Assembly (NCBI RefSeq): GCF_900094565.1
Contig: NZ_FMAF01000006.1
Location: 232,936-296,935, forward strand
DNA from: Martinezella lusitana
GTDB lineage: Bacteria > Pseudomonadota > Alphaproteobacteria > Rhizobiales > Rhizobiaceae
Direction of reading: 5' to 3'
DNA length: 64,000 bases
Positions 36,917-45,436 of the stretch are shown in pieces. Positions within the stretch are counted from its first letter, which is position 1; every line of letters begins with the position of its first letter. The translations under genes were made by a program, and so were the position numbers. The notes under the pieces were generated by a model. The model saw only the letters and a list, made by a program, of their open reading frames with translations, was not told the origin of the DNA and made no database searches.

Positions 36917-38161
36917 ATGGACCGTTACACCATTCGACGCAACGCACTCGCGTTGATCTTCGCCTCAGCCATAACCGGCGCGGCGATGGCTCAGAGCGCG
37001 GCCCCAGCCGCCGCACCGAGCACGGATGGCGTCAGCGCTCCCAAGGTGGCTTGCGGCGGTGATCTTGCACCCTTCCTGGCTGGTGTGAAGGCTGAAGCAA
37101 TTGCGGCTGGCGCCGATGCCGCGGCGGCCGACAGGACCTTGGCTGGCGCGCAAATCGATCCCAAGGTTCTCTCCATGGACCGTGGTCAGGGCGTATTCCG
37201 CCAGACCTTCCTCGAATTCTCGCAGCGCACCGTCAGCCAGGGGCGCCTGGATATCGGTCGCCAGAAGATGAAGCAGTATGCCGACGTCTTTGCAAAGGCT
37301 GAAAAAGACTACGGCGTCGCCCCCGGCGTCATCACAGCCTTCTGGGCGATGGAAACCGACTTCGGCGCCGTTCAGGGCAACTTCAACACCCGCAACGCGC
37401 TTGTCACCCTCGCGCATGACTGCCGTCGGCCGGACTTCTTCCGTCCGCGTCTGATCGCGCTGATCGAATTGGTGCAGCGCGGCGATGTCGACCCGGAGAC
37501 CACGACAGGTGCATGGGCCGGCGAAATCGGCCAGACGCAGATGCTGCCGCCTGATATCATCGCGTACGGCACCGATGGCGATGGCGATGGCCACGTCAAC
37601 TTGAAGACAAGCGCGCCCGACGTCATTCTAACGACGGCAAGATTCCTCCAGCATCTCGGCTTCCAGCGCGGTCAGCCCTGGCTGCAGGAAGTAACCGTGC
37701 CGGATAATCTGCCCTGGGAGAAATCCGGCATCGGCGGCACGCTCACCGCCGCCGACTGGTTCCAGCTCGGCGTCAAGCCGCGCGACGGCAACACAAGTTT
37801 CGGCTCGCTGCCGGCCGCCCTCATCCTGCCGCAGGGCCGCAAGGGTCCGGCTTTCCTGACCTATCCGAACTACAACGCCTATCTCGGATGGAACCAGTCG
37901 TTCATCTACACGACCTCCGCCGCCTATTTCGCCACCCGTTTCGCCGGTGCTCCGCCTTATAACAAGGGCACGCCGGAACCGGGCCTGAACGATGTCGATA
38001 TGAAAACGCTTCAGACCAAGCTTGTGGCGCGCGGCTACGATGTCGGCAAGATCGACGGCATTCTCGGCTCCGGCACGCGCATCGCCATTCAGAAGGAACA
38101 GTTCCGCCTCGGCATGCCGGCCGATGGCTGGGCGACTTCGGCGCTTCTCGGCGCACTCTGA
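36917..38161 (+). CDS. MltB-family lytic murein transglycosylase
   Basis: 414 residues. A signal peptide (to about residue 25, AMA|QS) precedes an SLT_2 domain with catalytic Glu in ITAFWAMETDFGAVQG and the MltB-type WAGEIGQTQMLPPDI. The C-terminal 60 residues (DVDMKTLQTKLVARGYDVGKIDG onward) form a PG_binding_1 domain. It has a GAGAGGA ribosome site and a strong terminator. No lipobox is evident, so the form is probably soluble periplasmic. Confidence 0.94.
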   Translation: MDRYTIRRNALALIFASAITGAAMAQSAAPAAAPSTDGVSAPKVACGGDLAPFLAGVKAEAIAAGADAAAADRTLAGAQIDPKVLSMDRGQGVFRQTFLEFSQRTVSQGRLDIGRQKMKQYADVFAKAEKDYGVAPGVITAFWAMETDFGAVQGNFNTRNALVTLAHDCRRPDFFRPRLIALIELVQRGDVDPETTTGAWAGEIGQTQMLPPDIIAYGTDGDGDGHVNLKTSAPDVILTTARFLQHLGFQRGQPWLQEVTVPDNLPWEKSGIGGTLTAADWFQLGVKPRDGNTSFGSLPAALILPQGRKGPAFLTYPNYNAYLGWNQSFIYTTSAAYFATRFAGAPPYNKGTPEPGLNDVDMKTLQTKLVARGYDVGKIDGILGSGTRIAIQKEQFRLGMPADGWATSALLGAL

Positions 38162-38180
38162 GTTTTCCTGCTTCCCTATC

Positions 38181-38207
38181 AAAAAGGCGGCCGCAAGCCG
38201 CCTTTTT
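38181..38207 (+). terminator. Rho-independent terminator after the MltB-like gene
   Basis: An 11-bp perfect stem AAAAAGGCGGC/GCCGCCTTTTT with a 5-base loop (CGCAA) lies 19 bases after the stop codon. Confidence 0.92.
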
Positions 38208-38323
38208 AATTGAGCTCCTCTCTCCCCGAACGCTCAGAGAAACCCATTCTGCCCGGTGTCGCAGGAAACGGGTGGGACCCCGCTCTCTCCCGGTTTACAT
38301 GAGCCGAAATGGGAGGAACGGCG

Positions 38324-39250
38324 ATGGACAGCGAAAACCGAATGAGTGCACTCACCTGGGGCCTGCTGCTATTGCTCGGGCTGATCTGGGGCGGGTCGTT
38401 CTTCTTTGCCCGTATTGCCGTTCACCATGTCCCACCCTTCACACTCGTCCTTCTGCGATTGTCGCTGGCAGCGGCGGCATTGCATGTCTATCTCGCTGGC
38501 CGTTTCGGGATCTATCAGGCGCTGCGGAGCCATTGGCGGCAATTCTTGATGCTCGGCCTCATCAACAATGCGGTACCGCACACATTGATCTTCTTCGGCC
38601 AGACAGAGATGGGAGCGGGACTTGCCTCTATCCTCAACGCAACCACACCGATCTGGACGGTCCTGATCGGCAATCAGTTGACGACGGACGAGCGGCTGAC
38701 ATCGGCCAAGCTGGCCGGCTGCCTCGCCGGGCTCGTCGGCACGGTCATCCTGCTCGCGCCAAGCGTGACCAACAGCGCTTCTGTGCCCTTCTGGGCGCTG
38801 CTGCTGCCGATCATCGCGGCAATTTCCTATGGCTTTGCGGCGATTTACGCCAAGCGCTTCAAAGGCATCGCGCCGACCGTCGTCGCGGCGGGCCAGCTGA
38901 CCGGCTCCTCGCTCATCATGTTGCCGGTCGCCCTGGTCATAGACCAGCCTTGGACGCTGGCGACACCGCCGGCCGCCGCGATAGCAGCCATTCTAGGGCT
39001 AGCCCTGCTATCGACCGCTTTCGCCTACATCCTCTATTTTCGCATCATGGCGCTTGCCGGCGCGACGAACGCCTCGCTTGTCACCCTCCTGGTGCCGCCA
39101 AGCGCTATGCTGCTCGGCTTTCTTTTCCTGGGTGAACGGCTCGGCTTCACCGAGATCGCCGGCATGATGCTCATCGCGCTGGGCTTGCTCATCCTTGATG
39201 GCCGCACCTACGCATGGATAAGGCATGGCATGCGCGCCGGCGCGGCATAA
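38324..39250 (+). CDS. EamA/DMT family transporter
   Basis: 308-residue inner-membrane protein with ten hydrophobic helices made of two EamA repeats. Repeat 1 starts LLLLLGLIWGGSFFFARIAVHHVPP; repeat 2 starts PIIAAISYGFAAIYAKRF and ends with GERLGFTEIAGMMLIALGLLIL. Members of this superfamily export metabolites or amino acids; substrate unknown. ATG 38324 has GGGAGG upstream. Bounded upstream by a terminator, it is probably monocistronic. Confidence 0.9.
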   Translation: MDSENRMSALTWGLLLLLGLIWGGSFFFARIAVHHVPPFTLVLLRLSLAAAALHVYLAGRFGIYQALRSHWRQFLMLGLINNAVPHTLIFFGQTEMGAGLASILNATTPIWTVLIGNQLTTDERLTSAKLAGCLAGLVGTVILLAPSVTNSASVPFWALLLPIIAAISYGFAAIYAKRFKGIAPTVVAAGQLTGSSLIMLPVALVIDQPWTLATPPAAAIAAILGLALLSTAFAYILYFRIMALAGATNASLVTLLVPPSAMLLGFLFLGERLGFTEIAGMMLIALGLLILDGRTYAWIRHGMRAGAA

Positions 39251-39483
39251 TCCGCACCCCTCCACCCGAAATAAGTCATACACGGCGTTGGGAATAGGTA
39301 TGCGTTAACACTTATTCACAGCGGGCCAGGCGGCAAACAAGGGAGATTTATTTAATGAAATCAATTCGCTAAGGCGAAACCATGAATCAAAACGCCAACC
39401 GGATACCGCGCCGCAGCATCGAATTCTCTTTCCAAGCGACACATTATCGACATAAAATTTAACGGCTGACTGAGGAGGAAGAC

Positions 39484-39561
39484 ATGGGATTGACGCGATC
39501 CATCAACGTCCTAGTGGTTGGTGCGGCCTTCATTTTCGTCGTAACGATGCTTTTCATCTAA
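39484..39561 (+). CDS. Small 25-residue single-span membrane peptide
   Basis: The ATG at 39484 follows a strong GAGGAGG site (39472-39478) with five-base spacing and opens a 25-codon frame ending TAA. The peptide starts MGLTRSINV and is otherwise hydrophobic (VVGAAFIFVVTMLFI), enough for one membrane helix with a basic N-terminus. A bidirectional hairpin follows 62 bases later. The strong ribosome site, codon choice and terminator argue that it is translated. Function is unknown; tiny membrane peptides often modulate a larger membrane protein. Confidence 0.65.
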   Translation: MGLTRSINVLVVGAAFIFVVTMLFI

Positions 39562-39623
39562 CGGCATGACGATCACCGCAGGCGACCGAACTCCGAAAAG
39601 CTAACAAAACGACTATTCCATTA

Positions 39624-39658
39624 AAAAAGCGCATGCCCGGGAGGGACATGCGCTTTTT
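39624..39658. terminator. Bidirectional terminator between small ORF and metF
   Basis: A 12-bp stem AAAAAGCGCATG/CATGCGCTTTTT encloses an inner CCC/GGG pairing. It is 19 bases beyond the metF stop on the minus strand and has T runs on both strands. Confidence 0.9.
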
Positions 39659-39677
39659 CATGTGTTGTGTGGCAACC

Positions 39678-40580
39678 TTAGGCGGCAGCGCCCGCCCGAG
39701 CATCCACCTTGCGCTGGAGGCCCAGCCGCTCGAGGACGGCAGAAACGAGAGGCGAGCGGTTCATCGTATAGAGATGAAACTCGTGAATGCCGCGACGCAT
39801 CAGATCCTGGATCTGTTCGGCGGCGACATCGGCCGCGACCTTGGCGCGCTCATCGGTATTTTCGTCGAGACCATCGAAACGTTCATCGAGCCAGGACGGA
39901 ATGCTGGTACCGCAGGCACCGGCAAAGCGCTTCAGTTGCGTCAGGTTCTGGATCGGCATGATGCCCGGCACGACCGGGATCTTGATGCCGGTTGCGCGAA
40001 CGCGATCATGATAGCGCTCGAAGGCATCATTATCGAAGAAGAACTGCGTCAGGGCGCGGTCTGCGCCGTTGTCAGCCTTGCGCTTCAGCATATCGATGTC
40101 GGCTACGGTATCGCGGCTCTCCGGATGCTTTTCCGGATAGGCCGATACGGAAATATCGAAATCCCCCCGCTCACGCAGCGCGGTCACCAGTTCGGCGGCA
40201 TTGGCATAGCCGCCCGGATGCGGCTGGTAGGCGGAACCGACACCGCCCGGCGGGTCGCCGCGCAGGGCGACGAAACGGCGGACGCCGGTGGCGAGAAATT
40301 CGTCGATCACCCGATGCGTATCCTCGCGCGTCGCACCGACGCAAGTCAGATGCGAAGCAGTCGTGAACGGCGTCTCATGGATCATCTTTCGAACGGCCGA
40401 GAGCGTCGGCGCCTTGGTCGATCCGCCCGCTCCATATGTCACAGAAACGAATTCCGGCTCCCATTCGCTCAATTCCGAAACCGTATTCCATAGCTGCTGC
40501 TCGGCTTCTTCCGACTTTGGCGGGAAGAACTCGAAGGAAATGCGGATACCGCCCTGGCCATTTTCGGATTTAGAAGACAT
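39678..40580 (-). CDS. metF: 5,10-methylenetetrahydrofolate reductase MetF
   Basis: 300-residue FAD TIM-barrel enzyme that makes 5-methyl-THF for methionine synthesis. Family motifs are ISFEFFPPKSEEAE near the start, FVSVTYGAGGSTK, the FAD-binding RRFVALRGDPP, and FFFDNDAFERYHDR. I prefer ATG 40580 with GGGAGAG upstream over a TTG six codons earlier. It starts one base after the stop of the ArsR-methyltransferase gene, so the two are cotranscribed and that regulator probably controls metF. Confidence 0.97.
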   Translation of the reverse strand: MSSKSENGQGGIRISFEFFPPKSEEAEQQLWNTVSELSEWEPEFVSVTYGAGGSTKAPTLSAVRKMIHETPFTTASHLTCVGATREDTHRVIDEFLATGVRRFVALRGDPPGGVGSAYQPHPGGYANAAELVTALRERGDFDISVSAYPEKHPESRDTVADIDMLKRKADNGADRALTQFFFDNDAFERYHDRVRATGIKIPVVPGIMPIQNLTQLKRFAGACGTSIPSWLDERFDGLDENTDERAKVAADVAAEQIQDLMRRGIHEFHLYTMNRSPLVSAVLERLGLQRKVDARAGAAA

Positions 40581-40581
40581 G

Positions 40582-41607
40582 TCAAACTCTCCCGGCAAGA
40601 ATGGGGGACGATTGGCGGTCCTGCTCGGCTGCCATCAGCAACCGCGGGTCGCGCGCCAGCCAGATCGTGACTGTCAACGCCTGACCGCTTTCCCTCCCCG
40701 AATGAAGGTCCTGTACCTGCTCGACATCGAGCCCGGCCAATTTCAGCCAATCGGATATGGTCTGATGCGAGAAACCGAGACGCAGATGCGCATGCTCATC
40801 GCGCAGATATTCCAGCCCGTGCGGCGCGAGATCGATGATGGCAAGCCGACCGCCGGGCCGCAGCATTCGCGCCGCTTCCGCAACCGCGATCTGCGGCTGA
40901 TCAAGGAAATGCAGTACCTGGTGAATGGTGATCAGATCGAAATCCTGCTGCTCGAGCGGCAGGTTGAAAATATCGCCCTGACGCACCGACGCGGCCATGA
41001 TGTTGGAACGGTCGAGATTGGCGCGGGCTACGGCCAGCATGTCGCGGCTGGCATCGATGCCGATGGCGCGGCGATAGTGACCTGCCAACAGCTGCAACAT
41101 CCGGCCCGTGCCGGTACCGAGATCGAGAAAGGAATCGATCGGCTGCGGGCCTATCAATTCGATCAGCGCCTTGTCGACATCCTCATCGGCGACATGCAGA
41201 CGGCGCAGCTCATCCCACTCGGCAGCATTCCGGCTGAAATAGGCTTGCGCGCGCTCGGCGCGAATGCGCTTCACGGAAGCAAGTCGCTCCCCGTCGCGCA
41301 ACAGCACGGAATCCTTCTCCGCCGTATGGCGCAGAAGCGTTCGTGCCATCATCACCGCCTTGCCGTCCTGCTTCAGGCGGAAATAGGCCCAGGCGCCCTC
41401 CTGATAGCGGTCGATCAGGCCCGCTTCTCCAAGCAGTTTCAGATGCCGCGAAATGCGGGGCTGTGATTGGCCGAGAATTTCGGTAAGATCGGTGACTGTC
41501 AGATCGCCGGCGGCAAGGAGTGCCAGCAGCCGCAGCCGCGTGGGCTCGCCGACGGCTTTCAGCACGTCCACAACCTCATCCAAGCCGAGCTTCACAACAT
41601 CAGTCAT
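40582..41607 (-). CDS. ArsR-type HTH regulator fused to a SAM methyltransferase domain
   Basis: 341 residues. The first ~90 are an ArsR winged helix (VGEPTRLRLLALLAAGDLTVTDL and QSQPRISRHLKLLGEAGLI). Residues ~150-300 are a class I methyltransferase with SAM motif I FLDLGTGTGRMLQLL and a later IHQVLHFLDQP segment. No cysteine metal site is visible in the HTH part, so metals are unlikely effectors. Genomic coupling to metF suggests it senses SAM or SAH through the methyltransferase fold. A perfect palindrome 19 bp upstream is the likely autoregulatory operator. Whether it methylates anything is unknown. Confidence 0.9.
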   Translation of the reverse strand: MTDVVKLGLDEVVDVLKAVGEPTRLRLLALLAAGDLTVTDLTEILGQSQPRISRHLKLLGEAGLIDRYQEGAWAYFRLKQDGKAVMMARTLLRHTAEKDSVLLRDGERLASVKRIRAERAQAYFSRNAAEWDELRRLHVADEDVDKALIELIGPQPIDSFLDLGTGTGRMLQLLAGHYRRAIGIDASRDMLAVARANLDRSNIMAASVRQGDIFNLPLEQQDFDLITIHQVLHFLDQPQIAVAEAARMLRPGGRLAIIDLAPHGLEYLRDEHAHLRLGFSHQTISDWLKLAGLDVEQVQDLHSGRESGQALTVTIWLARDPRLLMAAEQDRQSSPILAGRV

Positions 41608-41625
41608 TCCACACCCAATCAAGAT

Positions 41626-41641
41626 ATAAAGATATCTTTAT
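41626..41641 (-). promoter_or_regulatory. Palindromic operator upstream of the ArsR-metF operon
   Basis: ATAAAGATATCTTTAT is a perfect 16-bp palindrome, in the AT-rich style of ArsR-family operators, and lies 19-34 bp before the regulator ATG. A SahR-like role is my inference from the metF context. Confidence 0.7.
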
Positions 41642-41752
41642 GTGATTTGGGCGCGTTCTGCAAGAGCCAAACGATCGCCGACGCGGTTTGACGTCGGAAA
41701 TCTGTTAGTTTCTGCCGAAAACGGAACACCGAATGCCGGCGCGAGATAAACA

Positions 41753-41777
41753 AAAACCCCGGTCAAGCCGGGGTTTT
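41753..41777 (-). terminator. Terminator after ettA
   Basis: A 10-bp stem AAAACCCCGG/CCGGGGTTTT with a 5-base loop lies 21 bases past the ettA stop. Confidence 0.85.
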
Positions 41778-41797
41778 CGAAGAGCAAAAGCAGAAGC

Positions 41798-43447
41798 TTA
41801 TCGCGTCAGGCGCTTATAGGTGACGCGGCTCGGATTGATGCTGTCAACGCCGAGACGGCGCATCTTGTCCTGTTCGTAATCCTCGAAGTTACCTTCGAAC
41901 CATTCGACATGGCTATCGCCTTCGAAAGCGAGGATATGCGTGGCCAGACGATCAAGGAACATGCGATCGTGGCTGATGATGACGGCGCAACCGGCAAAGT
42001 TTTCAAGCGCGATCTCGAGAGCGCCAAGCGTTTCCGTATCAAGGTCGTTGGTCGGTTCGTCGAGCAGCAGAACGTTGCCGCCGGCCTTCAGCATCTTGGC
42101 AAGATGCACGCGGTTGCGCTGGCCGCCCGAGAGGTTGCCGACCTTCTGTTGCTGGTCGCCGCCCTTGAAATTGAAGGTCGCGCAATAAGCGCGCGAATTC
42201 ATTTCATACTTGCCGAGCTTGATGACTTCGGCGCCGCCGGAGATCTCTTCCCAGACGGTCTTGCCGCCATCGAGTGCGTCACGGCTCTGGTCGACATAGC
42301 CGAGATGAACGCTGTCGCCGATGCGGATGCTGCCGCTATCCGGCTTTTCCTGGCCGGTGATCATGCGGAAAAGCGTCGTCTTGCCGGCGCCGTTCGGACC
42401 GATAACGCCGACGATACCGCCCGGCGGCAGCTTCAGCGACAGACCTTCGATCAACATCCGGTCGCCATAACCCTTGTTGATGCCTTCCATCTCGATGACC
42501 ACCTGTCCGAGACGCTCACCGACCGGAATGATGATCTGCGCATCGCCGGGACGCTGGTTCTCGGCGGCATCGACCAACTCGTCATAAGCGCGGATACGGG
42601 CCTTGGACTTCGACTGGCGGGCTTTCGGGCTGGAAGCGATCCACTCCTGTTCGCGAGCGATCGCCTTCTGGCGACCGGCCTCTTCGCGACCTTCCTGCTG
42701 CATGCGCTTCGCCTTCGCCAGCAAGTAGGAGGAGTAGTTGCCTTCGTAGGGAATGCCGCGACCGCGGTCGAGTTCGAGGATCCAGCCGGTGACGTTATCC
42801 AGGAAGTAGCGATCGTGGGTAATCATCAGCACGGCGCCCGGATAGGCACGCAGATGCTTTTCCAACCAGGCGATGGTTTCGGCGTCGAGATGGTTAGTCG
42901 GTTCGTCGAGCAGCAGCACGTCCGGCTGCGACAGCAGCAGCTTGCACAACGCCACACGACGGCGTTCGCCGCCGGAGAGTTTGGTGACGTCGGCATCGCC
43001 AGGCGGGCAGCGCAACGCATCCATTGCCATCTCAACCTGGCTTTCCAGGTCCCAGAGATTCTGGCTGTCGATGATGTCCTGGAGCTTAGCGCCCTCTTCC
43101 GCCGTCTCGTCGGAATAGTTCATCATCAGTTCGTTGTAACGATTGAGGACGTCAGTCTTCGCCGCAACGCCTTCCATGACGTTTTCGAGCGCCGTCTTCG
43201 CCGGATCGAGCTGCGGCTCCTGCGCCAAATAGCCGATGGTGGCACCCTCGGCCAGCCAGGCCTCGCCGGTATACTCCTTATCGAGACCGGCCATGATCCG
43301 CAGCACAGTCGACTTACCTGCACCGTTCGGACCGAGAATACCGATCTTGGCATCGGGGTAGAAGGAGAGATGGATATTCTCGAGAATTTTCTTGGCGCCA
43401 TAGGCCTTATTCAGACCGGCCATATGATAAATGAACTGACGTGCCAT
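41798..43447 (-). CDS. ettA: Energy-dependent translational throttle protein EttA (ABC-F)
   Basis: 549-residue ABC-F ATPase that binds the ribosomal E site and gates elongation by ATP level. Two nucleotide-binding domains are visible: Walker A GPNGAGKST and GPNGAGKTT, signatures LSGGERRRVAL and LSGGQRNRVHL, Walker B LLLDEPTNHLDAETI and LLLDEPTNDLDTETL. The arm insertion lies in NBD1 and the interdomain linker contains SSYLLAKAKRMQQEGREE. There are no membrane helices. ATG 43447 starts MARQFIYHM, the EttA consensus; the frame runs 54 codons further but without similarity. Confidence 0.96.
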   Translation of the reverse strand: MARQFIYHMAGLNKAYGAKKILENIHLSFYPDAKIGILGPNGAGKSTVLRIMAGLDKEYTGEAWLAEGATIGYLAQEPQLDPAKTALENVMEGVAAKTDVLNRYNELMMNYSDETAEEGAKLQDIIDSQNLWDLESQVEMAMDALRCPPGDADVTKLSGGERRRVALCKLLLSQPDVLLLDEPTNHLDAETIAWLEKHLRAYPGAVLMITHDRYFLDNVTGWILELDRGRGIPYEGNYSSYLLAKAKRMQQEGREEAGRQKAIAREQEWIASSPKARQSKSKARIRAYDELVDAAENQRPGDAQIIIPVGERLGQVVIEMEGINKGYGDRMLIEGLSLKLPPGGIVGVIGPNGAGKTTLFRMITGQEKPDSGSIRIGDSVHLGYVDQSRDALDGGKTVWEEISGGAEVIKLGKYEMNSRAYCATFNFKGGDQQQKVGNLSGGQRNRVHLAKMLKAGGNVLLLDEPTNDLDTETLGALEIALENFAGCAVIISHDRMFLDRLATHILAFEGDSHVEWFEGNFEDYEQDKMRRLGVDSINPSRVTYKRLTR

Positions 43448-43572
43448 AGCTTGGGTTACTCCACGGGCGAACAACATTGTGAATTGTGCCGCTATGTAGG
43501 CGAAACCCCGCCCTCGGGCAACGGCGAAACCTTGTCCGAGGGCATTATCCGAGTCATAAAGCCCGTATTTCC

Positions 43573-44319
43573 TCAGAAACCGGCCGCATCCACCACGCCG
43601 CGATCGCACCCGAACGACGTGCTGCCGGCACCCTGGATCAGTTTGCCAAGCCGTGGCTCGCCACCCTGCTGCGGATCGATCGCATCTTCGGAGAGGCCGA
43701 TCGTCAATTCCGAAATCATCCTGGTATTGCCGACCCGGCGGCAGCTCATCTTGATGCGCGCATTGGCACCCTCGCCGAAGCTCTGGTCGAAGGCGGCCTT
43801 GATGGTTTCGGCATCCAGCTCCTTGCCGATATTCTCAGCGAAAAGATCGCGCACGGCCGATGCATTGAGTTCGGCGATCAAACCGGCAGCGGTCGAGAAA
43901 AACTGATCGGCGCTGAGCTTCGTGCATGTGCCGTGCTTGATCCATTCATGGCGTTCGAGGCCGGACTGGGTGCCCGGCATGACCTTGTCGAGCTTTGCCT
44001 TGACTTCCTGCGACAGCTGAACCGCCGGTAGATCCTTCCAATCGCTGCTGCGGTCGGCCTGTTTCAAATCGTCCGAAACGTCGCAATATTCCTGCCGCAT
44101 CGGCCAGAGGCCGTGCAGCGAGAAATTTGTGGCGTCATAGTTGTTCGACGATTGGTTCCGGCATTCCGCCTTCTTCTGGTTCGTCGCACAAAACGCCGGC
44201 TCCCAGCTCGCCGCCAGTATAAAGCGCGTCCGCCCTCTGCTCTGCTCCTGCGCCGCCGCGCTGGCGATCGTTCCGGCCGAAAGGAGCACAACCGCAAATA
44301 TCCGAAGCAAATGCTTCAT
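43573..44319 (-). CDS. Secreted ribonuclease T2 family enzyme
   Basis: 248 residues with a signal peptide (MKHLLRIFAVVLLSAGTIASAAA). Both catalytic sites of the T2 family are present: CAS I FSLHGLWP (His69) and CAS II HEWIKHGTC (His124, Glu125, Lys128, His129). Several cysteines (44, 53, 79, 132) could form disulfides. It would cleave RNA in the periplasm or outside the cell via 2',3'-cyclic phosphates, scavenging phosphate and nucleotides. Distinct from the ettA unit; the 125 bp between them hold no gene. Confidence 0.95.
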   Translation of the reverse strand: MKHLLRIFAVVLLSAGTIASAAAQEQSRGRTRFILAASWEPAFCATNQKKAECRNQSSNNYDATNFSLHGLWPMRQEYCDVSDDLKQADRSSDWKDLPAVQLSQEVKAKLDKVMPGTQSGLERHEWIKHGTCTKLSADQFFSTAAGLIAELNASAVRDLFAENIGKELDAETIKAAFDQSFGEGANARIKMSCRRVGNTRMISELTIGLSEDAIDPQQGGEPRLGKLIQGAGSTSFGCDRGVVDAAGF

Positions 44320-44484
44320 TTCATGCCTCCAATTAGAACATTATAGGAACAAATAAGCAGTTTGATTGAGTAGATGCAACCCTGAATCACATGGTTTGCG
44401 AAGATTTATTTCTGTGGGCTTCGATCGTTATCCGTTGCAATCAACCGAATGATGACCTTTCGTCCAAATGGGGAGGAACCATGC

Positions 44485-45417
44485 ATGTTCGCCGAGACGC
44501 AACGCCTGGAAAGCCCGACGGGCGCGACGATTGCCTATCATCATTCGCCGGCTAAAGGCGATGCACGCGGCATCCTCCTGATATCTCATGGCCTTGCCGA
44601 ACATTCACGCCGCTACGCAGCTTTTGCTGAAGCCATGGCCGCGCGCGGCTTTCATGTCTATGCCCATGATCATCGCGGCCATGGCGAGACTATTGCTGCC
44701 GACGCTCCAATCGGCCGTTTCGCGCGAAGAAACGGCGTCGGGCAGGTCATCTCTGATGTGCTGGCCATGCGCGAGCTTGCCGCGACGGCCCATCCCGGCC
44801 TGCCCATCATTCTCTTCGGTCACTCCATGGGAGGATTGATCAGCCTCAACACGGTCGTCACGCATCCGGACAAATTCGATGCCGTCGCGGTCTGGAACTC
44901 CAACTTCAATCCCGGCCTCGCCGGCCGCGCCGCCCAGCTCATCCTGAAGACGGAGCGCATGTTCAAAGGATCGGACGTCCCCAGCGGGCCGTTGCCGAAA
45001 CTGACCTTCGCTACCTGGGGCAAATCCATCCCGAACCGCCGCACCGAGTTCGACTGGCTTTCGCGCGTTCCCGAGCAGGTGGACAAGTACATCGCCGATC
45101 CGCTCTGCGGCTTCAATGCATCTGTCTCGCTCTGGCTTGACATATTCGAGCTCAGCTTTCGCGCCCCGCAGAAAACCTATCTCGACCGGCTGCGGCGTGA
45201 CATGCCGATTCATCTGACGGGAGGCGGCAAGGATCCCGCGACCGACAACGGAAAAGCGATTTCCTGGCTGTCAAACCATTTGAAAAATGCCGGCTTCTCT
45301 CATATTACAACCGCGATCCATCCGGACATGCGGCACGAGACGCTGAACGAAATCGGCGCCGCCCAAGCCATTTCCGACTTTGCCGACTGGTGTGAGAAGG
45401 TGACGGCAAGGAACTGA
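44485..45417 (+). CDS. Alpha/beta hydrolase (monoacylglycerol lipase / lysophospholipase-like)
   Basis: 310 residues. The nucleophile elbow GHSMGG is near residue 115, with ISHGLAEHSRRYAAFAEAMAARG and the DHRGHGET motif ahead of it, typical of the serine aminopeptidase S33/PldB group. The acid and histidine appear in GGGKDPATDNGKA and the ending HPDMRHETLNE. No signal peptide. ATG 44485 has GGGGAGG upstream. The EamA gene begins 20 bases after, so it may head the following operon. Confidence 0.88.
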   Translation: MFAETQRLESPTGATIAYHHSPAKGDARGILLISHGLAEHSRRYAAFAEAMAARGFHVYAHDHRGHGETIAADAPIGRFARRNGVGQVISDVLAMRELAATAHPGLPIILFGHSMGGLISLNTVVTHPDKFDAVAVWNSNFNPGLAGRAAQLILKTERMFKGSDVPSGPLPKLTFATWGKSIPNRRTEFDWLSRVPEQVDKYIADPLCGFNASVSLWLDIFELSFRAPQKTYLDRLRRDMPIHLTGGGKDPATDNGKAISWLSNHLKNAGFSHITTAIHPDMRHETLNEIGAAQAISDFADWCEKVTARN

Positions 45418-45436
45418 TTCTCAAAGGAATTCTACA

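Noticed and set aside
39382..39462. 26-codon frame starting MNQNANRIPRR
   Set aside because: Only a weak AAGGCG-like ribosome site, charged and without membrane character; it may be chance. The neighbouring 25-codon frame at 39484 is far better supported.
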